Numbered from the stretch's first letter, positions 30,883 through 39,302 are shown. The stretch is DNA of 39,949 nt from Oscillospiraceae bacterium (GCA_020025425.1 JAHHSD010000014.1:1-39949), one strand, 5' to 3'. Numbers and translations are program-made. The notes: generated by a model from the letters alone, not told the origin.

Positions 30883-32073
30883 ATGGTCAATTTTGAATCC
30901 TATACCCCCACCCGCGTGGTGTTCGGCAAGGGCACCGAGTCCCAGGTGGGCGAGCTGATCCGCGCCCAGGGCGGCACCAAGGTGCTGGTCCACTTCGGCG
31001 GCAGAAGCGCCAAGGCCAGCGGCCTTCTGGATCGGGTGCTGACCGCCCTGGACCAGGCCGGGCTCCCCCATGTGGAGCTGGGCGGCGTGGTCCCCAACCC
31101 CCGTCTCTCCAAGGTCCGGGAGGGTATCGAGCTGGCCCGCCGGGAGGGCGTGGACTTCCTGCTGGCCGTGGGCGGCGGCAGCGTCATCGACTCCTCCAAG
31201 GCCATCGGCTACGGCACCGGCTACCAGGGCGACGTGTGGGACTTCTACTCCGGCAAGGCCAAGCCCGCCGCCTGCCTGCCCGTGGGCTGCGTGCTGACCA
31301 TCTCCGCCGCCGGCAGCGAGATGAGCAACTCCAGCGTCATCACCAACGAGGAGAGCTGGGAGAAGCGGGGCTGCAACTCCGATCTGTGCCGCCCCCGCTT
31401 CGCCGTGATGAATCCCGAGCTCACCTACTCCCTCCCCGCCTATCAGACCGCCTCGGGCTGTGTGGATATCCTCTCCCACACCATCGAGCGCTACTTCTCC
31501 GGCCCCGAGACGGTGGAGCCCACCGACTCCATGGCCGAGGGCCTGCTGCGCACCGTTCTGGACGCCGCCCCCCGGGCCGTCCGCAAGCCGGACGACTACG
31601 AGGCCCGGGCAGCCATCATGTGGGCCGGCAGCCTGTCCCACAACGGTCTCACCGGCTGCGGCCGCGGCGGTGAGGGACGGGTGGGCGACTGGTCCTGCCA
31701 CCAGCTGGAGCACGAGCTGAGCGGCATGTTCGACGTGACCCATGGGGCCGGTCTGGCCGCCGTGTGGGGGGCCTGGTCCCGGTATGTCATGGACGCCGCC
31801 CCCGCCCGCTTTGCCCGCTTCGCCCGGAACGTCATGGGTGTGGCCGACCAGGGGGATGACACCAAGACCGCGCTGGCCGGCATCGCCGCCTTTGAGGATT
31901 TCCTGCGCTCCATCCACATGCCCACCAACATCCACGAGCTGGGCGTGGACCTGACCGACGAGCAGATCGACGAGCTGACCTGGAAGTGCACCTTCTACGG
32001 CAAGCGGGACATCGGCTCCTTCAAGGTGCTCAAGGCCGAGGACATCAAGGCCGTCTACCGGCTGGCCCGCTGA
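30883..32073 (+). CDS. Iron-containing alcohol dehydrogenase (butanol-dehydrogenase-like)
   Basis: This 396-residue cytoplasmic oxidoreductase is close to the BdhA/YugJ type. NFESYTPTRVVFGKGTESQVGEL at the N-terminus, the NAD(P) motif AVGGGSVIDSSKAI near residue 95, and the metal region with SHTIERYF, NGLTGCGRGGEGRVGDW, CHQLEHELSG and DVTHGAGLAAVW give the usual His ligands. It reduces aldehydes to alcohols or the reverse. The ATG at 30883 has GAAAGGAG 9 bases before it. It lies 35 bases after ahcY and before the SAM riboswitch. Its link to the methyl cycle is unclear. Confidence 0.93.
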   Translation: MVNFESYTPTRVVFGKGTESQVGELIRAQGGTKVLVHFGGRSAKASGLLDRVLTALDQAGLPHVELGGVVPNPRLSKVREGIELARREGVDFLLAVGGGSVIDSSKAIGYGTGYQGDVWDFYSGKAKPAACLPVGCVLTISAAGSEMSNSSVITNEESWEKRGCNSDLCRPRFAVMNPELTYSLPAYQTASGCVDILSHTIERYFSGPETVEPTDSMAEGLLRTVLDAAPRAVRKPDDYEARAAIMWAGSLSHNGLTGCGRGGEGRVGDWSCHQLEHELSGMFDVTHGAGLAAVWGAWSRYVMDAAPARFARFARNVMGVADQGDDTKTALAGIAAFEDFLRSIHMPTNIHELGVDLTDEQIDELTWKCTFYGKRDIGSFKVLKAEDIKAVYRLAR

Positions 32074-32153
32074 ATCATTTGCCCAAAAATTCCGTATTCT
32101 TGGGGAAAAAGCATATATCTTTGACAATTCCCCCGGTTAGTACAGAAAATACG

Positions 32154-32181
32154 TTGACAAACTGACAAAAACTGATATAAT
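32154..32181 (+). promoter_or_regulatory. Promoter of metK
   Basis: A perfect TTGACA (32154-32159) and a perfect TATAAT (32176-32181) are 16 bases apart, just before the riboswitch. Confidence 0.88.
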
Positions 32182-32202
32182 CTGACCTGTAAATTAAATA
32201 GC

Positions 32203-32299
32203 CTTATCAAGAGTGGTGGAGGGAACGGCCCGATGAAGCCCGGCAACCTGCTTTTCAGCAAGGTGCTAAATCCGGCGGTGGTGTATCGAAAGATGAGGG
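32203..32299 (+). promoter_or_regulatory. SAM-I (S-box) riboswitch
   Basis: The conserved order is present: CTTATCAAGAG, GGTGGAGGGA, ACGGCCCGATGAAGCCCGG, CAACC, then AAGGTGCTAAATCC and the closing AAAGATGAGG. CTTATC pairs with GATGAG to form P1. It binds S-adenosylmethionine and controls the terminator that follows, so metK is shut down when SAM is plentiful. Confidence 0.95.
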
Positions 32300-32312
32300 T
32301 GTATCAACTCCA

Positions 32313-32341
32313 AACGCTCCGCCGACGGCGGAGCGTTTTTT
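32313..32341 (+). terminator. Riboswitch-controlled terminator
   Basis: AACGCTCCGCC pairs with GGCGGAGCGTT around a 3-base loop, followed by TTTTTT. It forms when SAM is bound. Confidence 0.93.
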
Positions 32342-32375
32342 CAACCCCCGCAATGATCAGAAAGGATGATTTATT

Positions 32376-33557
32376 ATGGCAAAAAGACTTTTTACCTCTG
32401 AGTCCGTCACCGAAGGACACCCCGATAAGATCTGCGACCAGATCTCCGACGCCGTTCTGGATGCCATGCTGGCCCAGGACCCTATGTCCCGCGTGGCCTG
32501 CGAGACCGCTGTGACCACCGGCCTTATCCACATCATGGGCGAGATCACTACCAACTGCTATGTGGATATCCCCCGGGTGGCCCGTGAGGTGGTCCGTGAC
32601 ATCGGCTACGACCGGGCCAAGTTCGGCTTCGACTGCGACACCTGCGCCGTCCTCACCTCCATTGACGAGCAGTCCCCCGACATCGCCATGGGCGTGGACA
32701 AGTGCCTGGAGGCCAAGGAGGGCACCCAGGACGACGGCCTGGACAACGGCGCTGGCGACCAGGGCATGATGTTCGGCTACGCCTGCGACGAGACCCCCGA
32801 GCTGATGCCCCTGCCCATCTCTCTGGCCCAGAAGCTGGCCATGCAGCTGACCCGGGTGCGCAAGGAGGGCAAGGTGGACTACCTGCGCCCCGACGGCAAG
32901 ACCCAGGTCACCATCGAGTATGACGAGAACAACAACCCCAAGCGGGTGGACGCCGTGGTGGTCTCCACCCAGCACGGCCCCGAGGTGGAGCTGGACCAGA
33001 TCCGCAGGGACATGATCGAGCTGGTCATCAAGCCCATCCTCCCCGCCCAGCTCATTGACGACGATACCAAGATCTACGTCAATCCCACCGGCCGCTTCGT
33101 GGTGGGCGGTCCCCAGGGCGACTCCGGCCTCACCGGCCGCAAGATCATCGTGGACACCTACGGCGGCAGCGCCCCCCACGGCGGCGGCGCCTTCTCCGGC
33201 AAGGACCCCACCAAGGTGGACCGCTCCGCGGCCTATGCCGCCCGCTATGTGGCCAAGAACGTGGTGGCCGCCGGTCTGGCCAAGCGCTGCCAGGTCCAGC
33301 TGGCCTACGCCATCGGCGTGGCCCAGCCCGTCTCCGTCCGTGTGGACACCTTCGGCACCGGCGTTGTGGCCGACGAGAAGCTGGAGGAGGCCGTGAACAA
33401 GACCTTCGACCTGCGCCCCGCTGCCATCATCCGCGATCTGGACCTGCGCCGCCCCATCTACCGCCAGACTGCCGCTTACGGCCACTTCGGCCGGGAGGAT
33501 CTGGACCTGAGCTGGGAAAAGACTGACCGGGTGGACGCCCTGAAGGCCTGCCTGTAA
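32376..33557 (+). CDS. metK: S-adenosylmethionine synthetase
   Basis: This 393-residue enzyme makes SAM from methionine and ATP. RLFTSESVTEGHPDKICDQISDAVLD at the start, GDQGMMFGYACDET, GRFVVGGPQGDSGLTGRKIIVDTYGG and GGGAFSGKDPTKVDRSAAY are all canonical and in order. Regulated by the SAM-I riboswitch in its leader. AGAAAGGATGA lies upstream as the ribosome site. Together with ahcY it covers the two ends of the methyl-donor cycle. A perfect hairpin terminator follows. Confidence 0.98.
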   Translation: MAKRLFTSESVTEGHPDKICDQISDAVLDAMLAQDPMSRVACETAVTTGLIHIMGEITTNCYVDIPRVAREVVRDIGYDRAKFGFDCDTCAVLTSIDEQSPDIAMGVDKCLEAKEGTQDDGLDNGAGDQGMMFGYACDETPELMPLPISLAQKLAMQLTRVRKEGKVDYLRPDGKTQVTIEYDENNNPKRVDAVVVSTQHGPEVELDQIRRDMIELVIKPILPAQLIDDDTKIYVNPTGRFVVGGPQGDSGLTGRKIIVDTYGGSAPHGGGAFSGKDPTKVDRSAAYAARYVAKNVVAAGLAKRCQVQLAYAIGVAQPVSVRVDTFGTGVVADEKLEEAVNKTFDLRPAAIIRDLDLRRPIYRQTAAYGHFGREDLDLSWEKTDRVDALKACL

Positions 33558-33575
33558 GTACATTTTCACTCCCCC

Positions 33576-33606
33576 ATCGGGCCGCAGACAGTGTCTGCGG
33601 CCCGAT
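33576..33606. terminator. Terminator after metK
   Basis: A perfect palindrome ATCGGGCCGCAGACA with its complement, followed by TTTCCG. It is long, with a very small loop. Confidence 0.8.
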
Positions 33607-33726
33607 TTCCGTTGCCTGAAAAATTTTCTTTCTCTCCCCACCGGCGGGAAAGGCGGTCCTGAGTGCGTTCTTCCTGAAACTTTGGCTCTGTCCGCCCTGT
33701 CGGCCCGATTTTTCTTGCTCTTACTC

Positions 33727-33755
33727 TGGACATCAGTGCATCAAAAGAGTAAAAT
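33727..33755 (+). promoter_or_regulatory. Promoter of deoC
   Basis: TGGACA (33727-33732) and TAAAAT (33750-33755) are 17 bases apart, about 55 bases before the deoC start. Confidence 0.6.
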
Positions 33756-33810
33756 GAGGGTAGACTTTTGCCGCGGGGCCATCCCCGCCTTTATTAAGGG
33801 AGGAATACCC

Positions 33811-34458
33811 ATGAATCAAAGAGAAATCCTGCACCGCGTTGACCACACCCTTCTGACCCCCACCGCAACCTGGGACCAGGTCAAGGTCATCTGCGATGAA
33901 GGACTGCACTATGAAACCGCCAGCATCTGTATCCCGCCCCGATATGTCAAGCGTGCGGCCGACTATGTAGGCACCAAGCTGAAGATCTGCACCGTCATCG
34001 GCTTCCCCAACGGCTACTCCACCCCCGAGGTCAAGATTTTCGAGGCCGAGGACGCCATCCGCAACGGCGCGGACGAGATCGACATGGTGGTCAATCTGGG
34101 GCTGGTCAAGGCCGGCGACTGGGAGGGTGTCCTCCAGGAGATCAAGGGGGTCCACGACTCCTGCAAGGGCCGCATCCTGAAGGTCATTGTGGAGGCCTGT
34201 CTGCTCACCGAGAAGGAGAAGATCGCCCTGTGCCGCATCGTCTCCATGTCCGGAGCCGACTTCATCAAGACCTCCACCGGCTTCTCCACCGGCGGAGCCG
34301 CCGTGGAGGATGTCAAGCTCTTCCGTGAGCAGCTCGCCCCCAATATCCGCATCAAAGCCGCAGGCGGCATCCGCACCTTCGAGCAGGCCCAGGCCATGCT
34401 GGATGCAGGAGCCGACCGCATCGGCGCCAGCGCCCTGGTGGCCCTGGTCCAGGACTGA
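33811..34458 (+). CDS. deoC: Deoxyribose-phosphate aldolase
   Basis: This 215-residue TIM-barrel enzyme cleaves deoxyribose 5-phosphate to acetaldehyde and glyceraldehyde 3-phosphate. HRVDHTLLTPTATWDQV at the start, CTVIGFPNGYSTPEVKIFEAE, EIDMVVNLGLVKAGDW, LKVIVEACLLTEKEK and FIKTSTGFSTGGAAVEDV, with the Schiff-base lysine, are all present. The last part KAAGGIRTFEQAQAML is the phosphate-binding end. AAGGGAGGA lies 8 bases before the ATG. The in-frame start at 33682 would cover the promoter and is rejected. No other deo gene is adjacent. Confidence 0.96.
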   Translation: MNQREILHRVDHTLLTPTATWDQVKVICDEGLHYETASICIPPRYVKRAADYVGTKLKICTVIGFPNGYSTPEVKIFEAEDAIRNGADEIDMVVNLGLVKAGDWEGVLQEIKGVHDSCKGRILKVIVEACLLTEKEKIALCRIVSMSGADFIKTSTGFSTGGAAVEDVKLFREQLAPNIRIKAAGGIRTFEQAQAMLDAGADRIGASALVALVQD

Positions 34459-34483
34459 CGCCCCTCCATATGGCTGGAATGAA

Positions 34484-34515
34484 CAATACCCGCTGGACTG
34501 GTCCAGCGGGTATTG
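34484..34515. terminator. Bidirectional terminator
   Basis: CAATACCCGCTGGAC pairs with its complement across a 2-base tip, followed by a T-rich run. It lies between deoC and a convergent gene. Confidence 0.85.
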
Positions 34516-34520
34516 TCTTA

Positions 34521-35303
34521 TTATTTTTTCCCCAGCTCCAGCTGGTCCAGCAGGTCCTCCAGCTCCTCGAAATCGGCCACAGCCTCCTCCACCCCCAGCC
34601 CACGGGCCAGCTGGAGCTTTTTCCGGATGGTGTCCCCGTCATCAAAGAGGACAAAGTGGGCCCCGCTCCCCCGGTCCATATAGGTAAAATATCGGGCGCA
34701 CAGCTCGTGGGAGAAAAAAACAGAGGGCTGGCGCTCCCGGATCTCCCGCTCCAGCGTCTCACGGTCCAGCGGACGCCCGCAGCCGTTGGGCGAGGGCAGC
34801 GAGAAGTCCTCCGCCGTCCGCTGGATCGCCAGCGTCAGCCGCTGGGTCCCCCAGTGCCTGGCGGCCTCCTCCAGCCGACTCTGGAGCGAGCCCCCGGACA
34901 GGGCGGTGGGGATGAGCACCTGGGCCTGTGGTACGGCCCCGCCGTAGGACTCCGGCACATAGAGCCGCAGGCCCCGGCGGCTCATACGCTCCCCCAGCTG
35001 TCCCAGGACCCGCTGGAGCAGCGGGATGGCCTGGCCCCGGAAATCGCACACCACCCCCTGGAACCCCCGGGCCGCACACTCCCGCAGCACCTCCTCGCAC
35101 AGGGCCCCGGGCTGTCCCCGGCCGTCAAATCCCCGCTCATCCACAACCATCATTCCGCCCCGCACCGCCATGGGCGCTCCGGCCCGGAACAGGTGGGGCC
35201 CCCTTCCGATCCGATAGGCCCGATGGCCCACTGTCACCTGCAGCCCCTGGACCTGCCGCAGCCGCTCCGGCGGCGTCACCAGGATCAGCGGTTTAAAACT
35301 CAT
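34521..35303 (-). CDS. Unknown protein with a GH18-like C-terminal pattern
   Basis: This 260-residue protein has no signal peptide. The segments GGMMVVDERGFDG, GFQGVVCDFRGQAIPLLQRV, LRLYVPESYG and VLIPTALSG look like successive TIM-barrel strands. The last part HFVLFDDGDTIRKKLQLARGLGVEEAVADFEE resembles the closing strands of GH18-type spore cortex hydrolases (a DD-x-x-S-x-x-x-K pattern). The catalytic DxxDxE motif of GH18 is not visible, so it is probably not an active chitinase-type enzyme. The ATG at 35303 has GGGGGAG 7 bases before it. I cannot name a function. Confidence 0.6.
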   Translation of the reverse strand: MSFKPLILVTPPERLRQVQGLQVTVGHRAYRIGRGPHLFRAGAPMAVRGGMMVVDERGFDGRGQPGALCEEVLRECAARGFQGVVCDFRGQAIPLLQRVLGQLGERMSRRGLRLYVPESYGGAVPQAQVLIPTALSGGSLQSRLEEAARHWGTQRLTLAIQRTAEDFSLPSPNGCGRPLDRETLEREIRERQPSVFFSHELCARYFTYMDRGSGAHFVLFDDGDTIRKKLQLARGLGVEEAVADFEELEDLLDQLELGKK

Positions 35304-35316
35304 GTCAGGCTCCCCC

Positions 35317-35345
35317 TTGTCCAAATTTTCAATCAATGTTATACT
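35317..35345 (+). promoter_or_regulatory. Promoter of the YqeG gene
   Basis: TTGTCC (35317-35322) and TATACT (35340-35345) are 17 bases apart on the plus strand, divergent from the GH18-like gene. Confidence 0.55.
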
Positions 35346-35428
35346 GTGGGCATCCTTGGCCCGGTATTTCCTCTCCATACTATTGGGCCCAAGTCATTTT
35401 TAGAACTGATACAAGGAGGACTTCCATT

Positions 35429-35935
35429 TTGTCCTTTTCTCTCATTCCCAGGGGGGTCTATCCCTCCGTCGCTGCCCTGGACCCCGACGACCTGTCCCTC
35501 CGGGGCATCAAGCTGGTGCTGGCCGACCTGGACAACACCCTGGTCCCCTATGGTGCGCTGGAGCCCTCTCCCCAGGTCAAGGCCTGGATGGATGGCCTGG
35601 CCGCCCACAAGATCCAGCTCTTTGTCCTCTCCAACAGCCGCAAGCCCGGCCGGGCCCAGCGCTTTGCCGAGGCGCTGGGGCTGCCCTACCAGGGCCACTC
35701 CGGCAAGCCCAAGCGGGCGGGCTATCTGCGGGCCATGGAGCGCATGGGCTGCACCCCCGCCCAGACCGTCATGGTAGGCGACCAGATCTTCACCGACGTG
35801 CTGGGTGCCAACAATGCCGGTGTGGTCCCCCTGCTGATCCGGCCCATCCGCCTGGCGGGCAACCCGGGGCGCTACCTGCGCTACTGGGGCGAGACCCCCT
35901 TCCGTCTGCTGGGAAAAAGGAGGCCCTTCCTATGA
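35429..35935 (+). CDS. YqeG-family HAD-IIIA phosphatase
   Basis: This 168-residue cytoplasmic HAD protein has the first motif VLADLDNTLVPYG, with both catalytic aspartates, the second LFVLSNSRKPGRAQ, the lysine in GKPKRAGYLRAM, and TVMVGDQIFTDVLGANNAG as the last acidic motif. YqeG-type enzymes are conserved in Firmicutes; phosphatidylglycerophosphate phosphatase activity is known for some relatives. The start is a TTG at 35429, the codon that fits the AAGGAGG at 35413-35419 with a 9-base gap. The N-terminal SLIPRGVYPSVAALD matches family members. The stop overlaps the next ATG (ATGA). Confidence 0.85.
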   Translation: MSFSLIPRGVYPSVAALDPDDLSLRGIKLVLADLDNTLVPYGALEPSPQVKAWMDGLAAHKIQLFVLSNSRKPGRAQRFAEALGLPYQGHSGKPKRAGYLRAMERMGCTPAQTVMVGDQIFTDVLGANNAGVVPLLIRPIRLAGNPGRYLRYWGETPFRLLGKRRPFL

Positions 35936-36789
35936 GCGCTAAATTCGGCCCTGCGGGCAATTCCGACAGCTTTTCCCAAAAATACAAGTCCTCCCTGGCC
36001 GCCCCTCAGTGGGTAAAGGACCAGGGCCTGGACTGCTACGAATATCAGTGCGGCAAGGGGGTCCACGTGGGCGAGGACACCGCCCGGAAGCTGGGGGAGA
36101 ACGCCCGGAACGCCGGGATTTCCCTCTCCCTCCACGCCCCTTACTTTATCAACCTGGCCAACCCCGACCCGGACAGTCTGCAAAAAACCATCGGCTATAT
36201 CACCTCCGCCTGTCTGGCCGCCAGCTGGATGGGGGCGGAGCGGGTGGTCATCCACTCCGGGGCCCTGATGAAGCGGACCCGGCAGGAGGCCCAGGAGATC
36301 GCCCTGCGCTCCCTCCAAGAGGTTGTGGCCGCCTGTGACGACCAGGGCTTCGGCCACATCACCCTGTGCCCCGAAACCATGGGCAAAATCAATCAGCTGG
36401 GGGACCTGGACGAGGTCCTGGAGCTGTGTACCCTGGATGAGCGGCTCATCCCCTGCATCGACTTCGGCCACCTGTACGCCCGCACCCTGGGCGAGCTGGA
36501 GGGCCCGGAGGCCTGCGCTAGAATGCTGGACCGGGTGGAGGAGGTGCTGGGGTCTGACCGGGCCGCCCGGTTCCACAGCCACTTCTCCCACATTGAGTTC
36601 ACCCCCAAGGGGGGCGAGAAGTGCCACCGCACCTTCCGGGACGACGGCGGCTTCGGCCCCGACTGGTCCCCCCTGGCCGCCGAGGTGGCCCGCCGGGGCT
36701 GGTCCCCCACCTTCATCTGTGAGAGCGCCGGCACCCAGGCCGAGGACGCCAAAACCATGAAGCAGATCTACCGGAGCTGCCTGCCCTGA
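35932..36789 (+). CDS. Endonuclease IV-like TIM-barrel protein
   Basis: This 285-residue protein has an AP-endonuclease-2 TIM-barrel. LHAPYFINLANPDPDSLQKT, AERVVIHSGA, LCPETMG, CIDFGHLYARTLG, FHSHFSHIEFTPKGGEKCH and FICESAG align with the successive metal-binding strands of Nfo, giving His, Glu and Asp ligands for a trinuclear zinc site. It may cut abasic DNA, but the divergent motifs leave room for sugar-isomerase-like relatives. It is coupled to the YqeG gene by a 4-base overlap. The length is normal for Nfo. Confidence 0.8.
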   Translation: MSAKFGPAGNSDSFSQKYKSSLAAPQWVKDQGLDCYEYQCGKGVHVGEDTARKLGENARNAGISLSLHAPYFINLANPDPDSLQKTIGYITSACLAASWMGAERVVIHSGALMKRTRQEAQEIALRSLQEVVAACDDQGFGHITLCPETMGKINQLGDLDEVLELCTLDERLIPCIDFGHLYARTLGELEGPEACARMLDRVEEVLGSDRAARFHSHFSHIEFTPKGGEKCHRTFRDDGGFGPDWSPLAAEVARRGWSPTFICESAGTQAEDAKTMKQIYRSCLP

Positions 36790-36863
36790 GCGGGGCGCTG
36801 TGCAGCGTCTCCTCTCTGTTCACCTTCCGTATATCCGATGCCACTGGAAAAGGAGAATTTACC

Positions 36864-37928
36864 ATGAACCATTTAACCGAAATCGCCCAAAAGCTGCCCG
36901 AATACGGCCTGGACGCCATGCTCATTGCCAGCGCCCCCGGGGAGCGCTACGCCATCGGCTTCCACGGCGAGGGCCTGCTGCTGGTCTCCCGCAGCGGGGT
37001 CCACTACTCCACCGACGGCCGCTACATCGAAGCCGCCCGGACCCAGATCAGCGGGGCAGCCATCGCCCTGATCTCCCCCAGCCGGGGCCACCTGGCTCTG
37101 GCCGGCGACTTCATCCGGGCCAATCGCCTGGAGAAGGTGGGCTTTGAGAGCGGATATCTGAGCGTGGACGCCCTGGAGCGCTATCAGAAGGCCCTGCCCT
37201 GCCAGCTGGTCCCCGCCCAGGGACTGCTCAGTGGTCTGCGGGCCAGCAAGGACCCCGAGGAGCTCCACGCCATCCGTCAGGCCCAGAAAATCACCGATCT
37301 CGCCTTTAAAGAGGTGCTGAATTTCATCCGGCCCGGCCTTACCGAGCAGGAGGTGGCCGCCCGTCTAGTCTACGAGATGCTCCGCCGGGGCGGTGAGCGG
37401 GTTTCCTTCGACCCCATTGTGGCCGCAGGCCCCAACGGCTCCAAGCCCCACGCGGTCCCCGGCCAGACCACCCTGGAGGCCGGCATGTTCATCACCATGG
37501 ACTTCGGCTGCATGTGGAACGGCTACTGCTCCGACATGACCCGGACCGTGGCCCTGGGCCAGCCCACCCAGGAGATGGAGCAGGTCTATGACATCGTCCT
37601 CCAGGCCCAGCAGGCCGGAATCGCCGCCGCCCGCCCCGGCGTGGCCGGCAGAGAGGTGGACGCCGCCGCCCGGGCCGTCATTGAGAAGGCGGGCTACGGC
37701 CCCTACTTCTCCCACAGCTTCGGCCACTCCCTGGGCCTGGAGATCCACGAGCAGCCCTGCGCCGCCGCCACCGTGGACACCCTCCTCCCCGACGGGGCCG
37801 TCATCTCCGCCGAGCCCGGGATCTATCTGCCCGGCCGGTTCGGCGTGCGCATCGAGGACCTGCTGATCCTCCACGGGGACGGCTGCGAGGACATCACCGC
37901 CTCTCCCAAGCACCTGATCGTGCTATAA
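36864..37928 (+). CDS. Xaa-Pro aminopeptidase-type M24 metallopeptidase
   Basis: This 354-residue cytoplasmic peptidase has an N-terminal creatinase-like domain and a C-terminal pita-bread domain. Five metal ligands can be seen: Asp in FITMDFGCMWNGY, Asp in CSDMTRTVALG, His in SFGHSLGLEIHEQP, Glu in ISAEPGIYLPG and Glu in GVRIEDLL. Such enzymes release N-terminal residues before proline. AAAAGGAGAA lies about 7 bases before the ATG. It precedes efp, a gene that serves proline-rich translation; this pairing is common in Firmicutes. Confidence 0.93.
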   Translation: MNHLTEIAQKLPEYGLDAMLIASAPGERYAIGFHGEGLLLVSRSGVHYSTDGRYIEAARTQISGAAIALISPSRGHLALAGDFIRANRLEKVGFESGYLSVDALERYQKALPCQLVPAQGLLSGLRASKDPEELHAIRQAQKITDLAFKEVLNFIRPGLTEQEVAARLVYEMLRRGGERVSFDPIVAAGPNGSKPHAVPGQTTLEAGMFITMDFGCMWNGYCSDMTRTVALGQPTQEMEQVYDIVLQAQQAGIAAARPGVAGREVDAAARAVIEKAGYGPYFSHSFGHSLGLEIHEQPCAAATVDTLLPDGAVISAEPGIYLPGRFGVRIEDLLILHGDGCEDITASPKHLIVL

Positions 37929-37961
37929 TCTAATTTTAGATGCTCTTTTCCCTGAAAGCTC

Positions 37962-37990
37962 TTGCAAATTTTCGGATTTTAGGGTAAAAT
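37962..37990 (+). promoter_or_regulatory. Promoter of efp
   Basis: TTGCAA (37962-37967) and TAAAAT (37985-37990) are 17 bases apart, about 36 bases before the efp start. Confidence 0.7.
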
Positions 37991-38026
37991 AAATTAGCTT
38001 AATATAACATTTGGAGGATGATTCCT

Positions 38027-38596
38027 ATGGCAATGATTTCCGCCAGCGATTTCCGCAACGGCGTGACCTTTGAGATGGACGGTAAGGTCATGCAGGTCGT
38101 CGAGTTCCAGCACGTCAAGCCCGGCAAGGGTGCCGCTTTCGTCCGCACCAAGATGAAGAACATCATCACCGGCGGCGTGACCGAGACCTCCTTCAACCCC
38201 ACCGCCAAGTTCGAGCAGGCTTTCGTGGAGCGCAAGGACATGGAGTACAGCTACAACGACGGCGATCTCTACTACTTCATGGACATGGAGACCTACGACA
38301 TGCTGCCTATCAGCAAGAATCTGCTGGGCGACCCCTTCCGCTTCGTCAAGGAGAACATGACCTGTAAGGTTATGTCCTACAAGGGCAGCGTGTTTGGCGT
38401 CGAGGCCCCCAACTTCGTGGAGCTGGAGGTCACCGAGACCGATCCCGGCTTCAAGGGCGACACCGCCACCAACGTGACCAAGCCCGCCACTCTGGAGACC
38501 GGCACCGAGATCAAGGTCCCCCTGTTCATCAACCCCGGCGACAAGATCAAGATCGATACCCGCACCGGCGAGTATCTGGAGCGCTGCAAGGGCTAA
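38027..38596 (+). CDS. efp: Elongation factor P
   Basis: This 189-residue protein rescues ribosomes stalled at polyproline. ISASDFRNGVTFEMDGKVMQVVEFQHVKPGKGAAFVRTK at the N-terminus (given here as consecutive motif parts ISASDFRNG, VVEFQHVKPGKG, AAFVRTK) places the tip lysine at residue 34, where other bacteria carry a modification. The C-terminal domain ends GDKIKIDTRTGEYLERCKG. The ATG at 38027 has TTGGAGG with a 9-base gap; the ATG at 38018 touches that site and is rejected. The CD1247-type gene follows 75 bases downstream. Confidence 0.97.
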   Translation: MAMISASDFRNGVTFEMDGKVMQVVEFQHVKPGKGAAFVRTKMKNIITGGVTETSFNPTAKFEQAFVERKDMEYSYNDGDLYYFMDMETYDMLPISKNLLGDPFRFVKENMTCKVMSYKGSVFGVEAPNFVELEVTETDPGFKGDTATNVTKPATLETGTEIKVPLFINPGDKIKIDTRTGEYLERCKG

Positions 38597-38670
38597 TTGT
38601 CTGAGCCTTCATCCACAGCGCACAACCTGAAAAGCATCTGTGAGGCACAGCCTCAGAAAGGGACAAAACC

Positions 38671-39075
38671 ATGACTATTTCCGAGAAAGTTGCTTATCTG
38701 AAGGGCCTGGCTGAGGGCCTGGACCTGGATACCCAGAAATCTAAGGAGGGCAAGCTGATCTCCGTGATGATCGGTATTCTGGAGGAGATCGGCCTGTCCA
38801 TCGAGGACCTGGAGGAGAACTCCCTGGCCCTGGGGGAGGAGATCGACGCCCTCTCTGACGATCTGTCCGACGTGGAAAACGTTGTCTTTGACGACGAGGA
38901 GGACGAGGACGACGAGGACGAGGACTTTTTTGAGGTGGAGTGCCCCAACTGTGAGGAGCCCCTGGTGATCGACGATGAGGCCCTGGCTGAGGGCGTGGTC
39001 ACCTGTCCCAACTGCGAGACCAAGTTCGCTCTGGATCTCAGCGATGACACCGTGGACGCCGACGAGGAGGACTAA
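38671..39075 (+). CDS. CD1247-type acidic protein with zinc ribbon
   Basis: This 134-residue cytoplasmic protein begins with a helical domain, VAYLKGLAEGLDLDTQKSKEG, that matches the CD1247 N-terminal domain. A coiled acidic helix, then a run of Asp and Glu near residues 75-88, follow. The end carries a zinc ribbon: CPNCEEP and, 20 residues later, CPNCETKF. Function is unknown; the family is often next to efp, as here. It is very acidic, so it may bind basic partners such as ribosomal proteins, which is inference. AGAAAGGGA lies about 12 bases before the ATG. Confidence 0.8.
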   Translation: MTISEKVAYLKGLAEGLDLDTQKSKEGKLISVMIGILEEIGLSIEDLEENSLALGEEIDALSDDLSDVENVVFDDEEDEDDEDEDFFEVECPNCEEPLVIDDEALAEGVVTCPNCETKFALDLSDDTVDADEED

Positions 39076-39091
39076 CTTCTCAAACACAAGC

Positions 39092-39125
39092 AGCGGGCAG
39101 AGCCATTAGGCTCTGCCCGCTTTCT
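39092..39125 (+). terminator. Terminator after the efp cluster
   Basis: AGCGGGCAGAGCC pairs with GGCTCTGCCCGCT around a short loop, followed by TTCTTTTT. Confidence 0.92.
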
Positions 39126-39208
39126 TTTTCTCCGCCTGCTGTTTTATGTTTGAAGGAATCTCTCTGCCCCGGGCTTTGCACATCACAGCAGAATTTTGTG
39201 GAAAACTT

Positions 39209-39237
39209 TTGTCTTTTTCCCTTTCCTCAACGATAAT
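39209..39237 (+). promoter_or_regulatory. Possible promoter of the repeat lipoprotein gene
   Basis: TTGTCT (39209-39214) and GATAAT (39232-39237) are 17 bases apart, 65 bases before the start codon. Confidence 0.5.
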
Positions 39238-39302
39238 GACCAAAATACTGCACATACTACTGCGTGGATGGAACCTCCACCGAAAACAAGGAGGATCACG
39301 CT

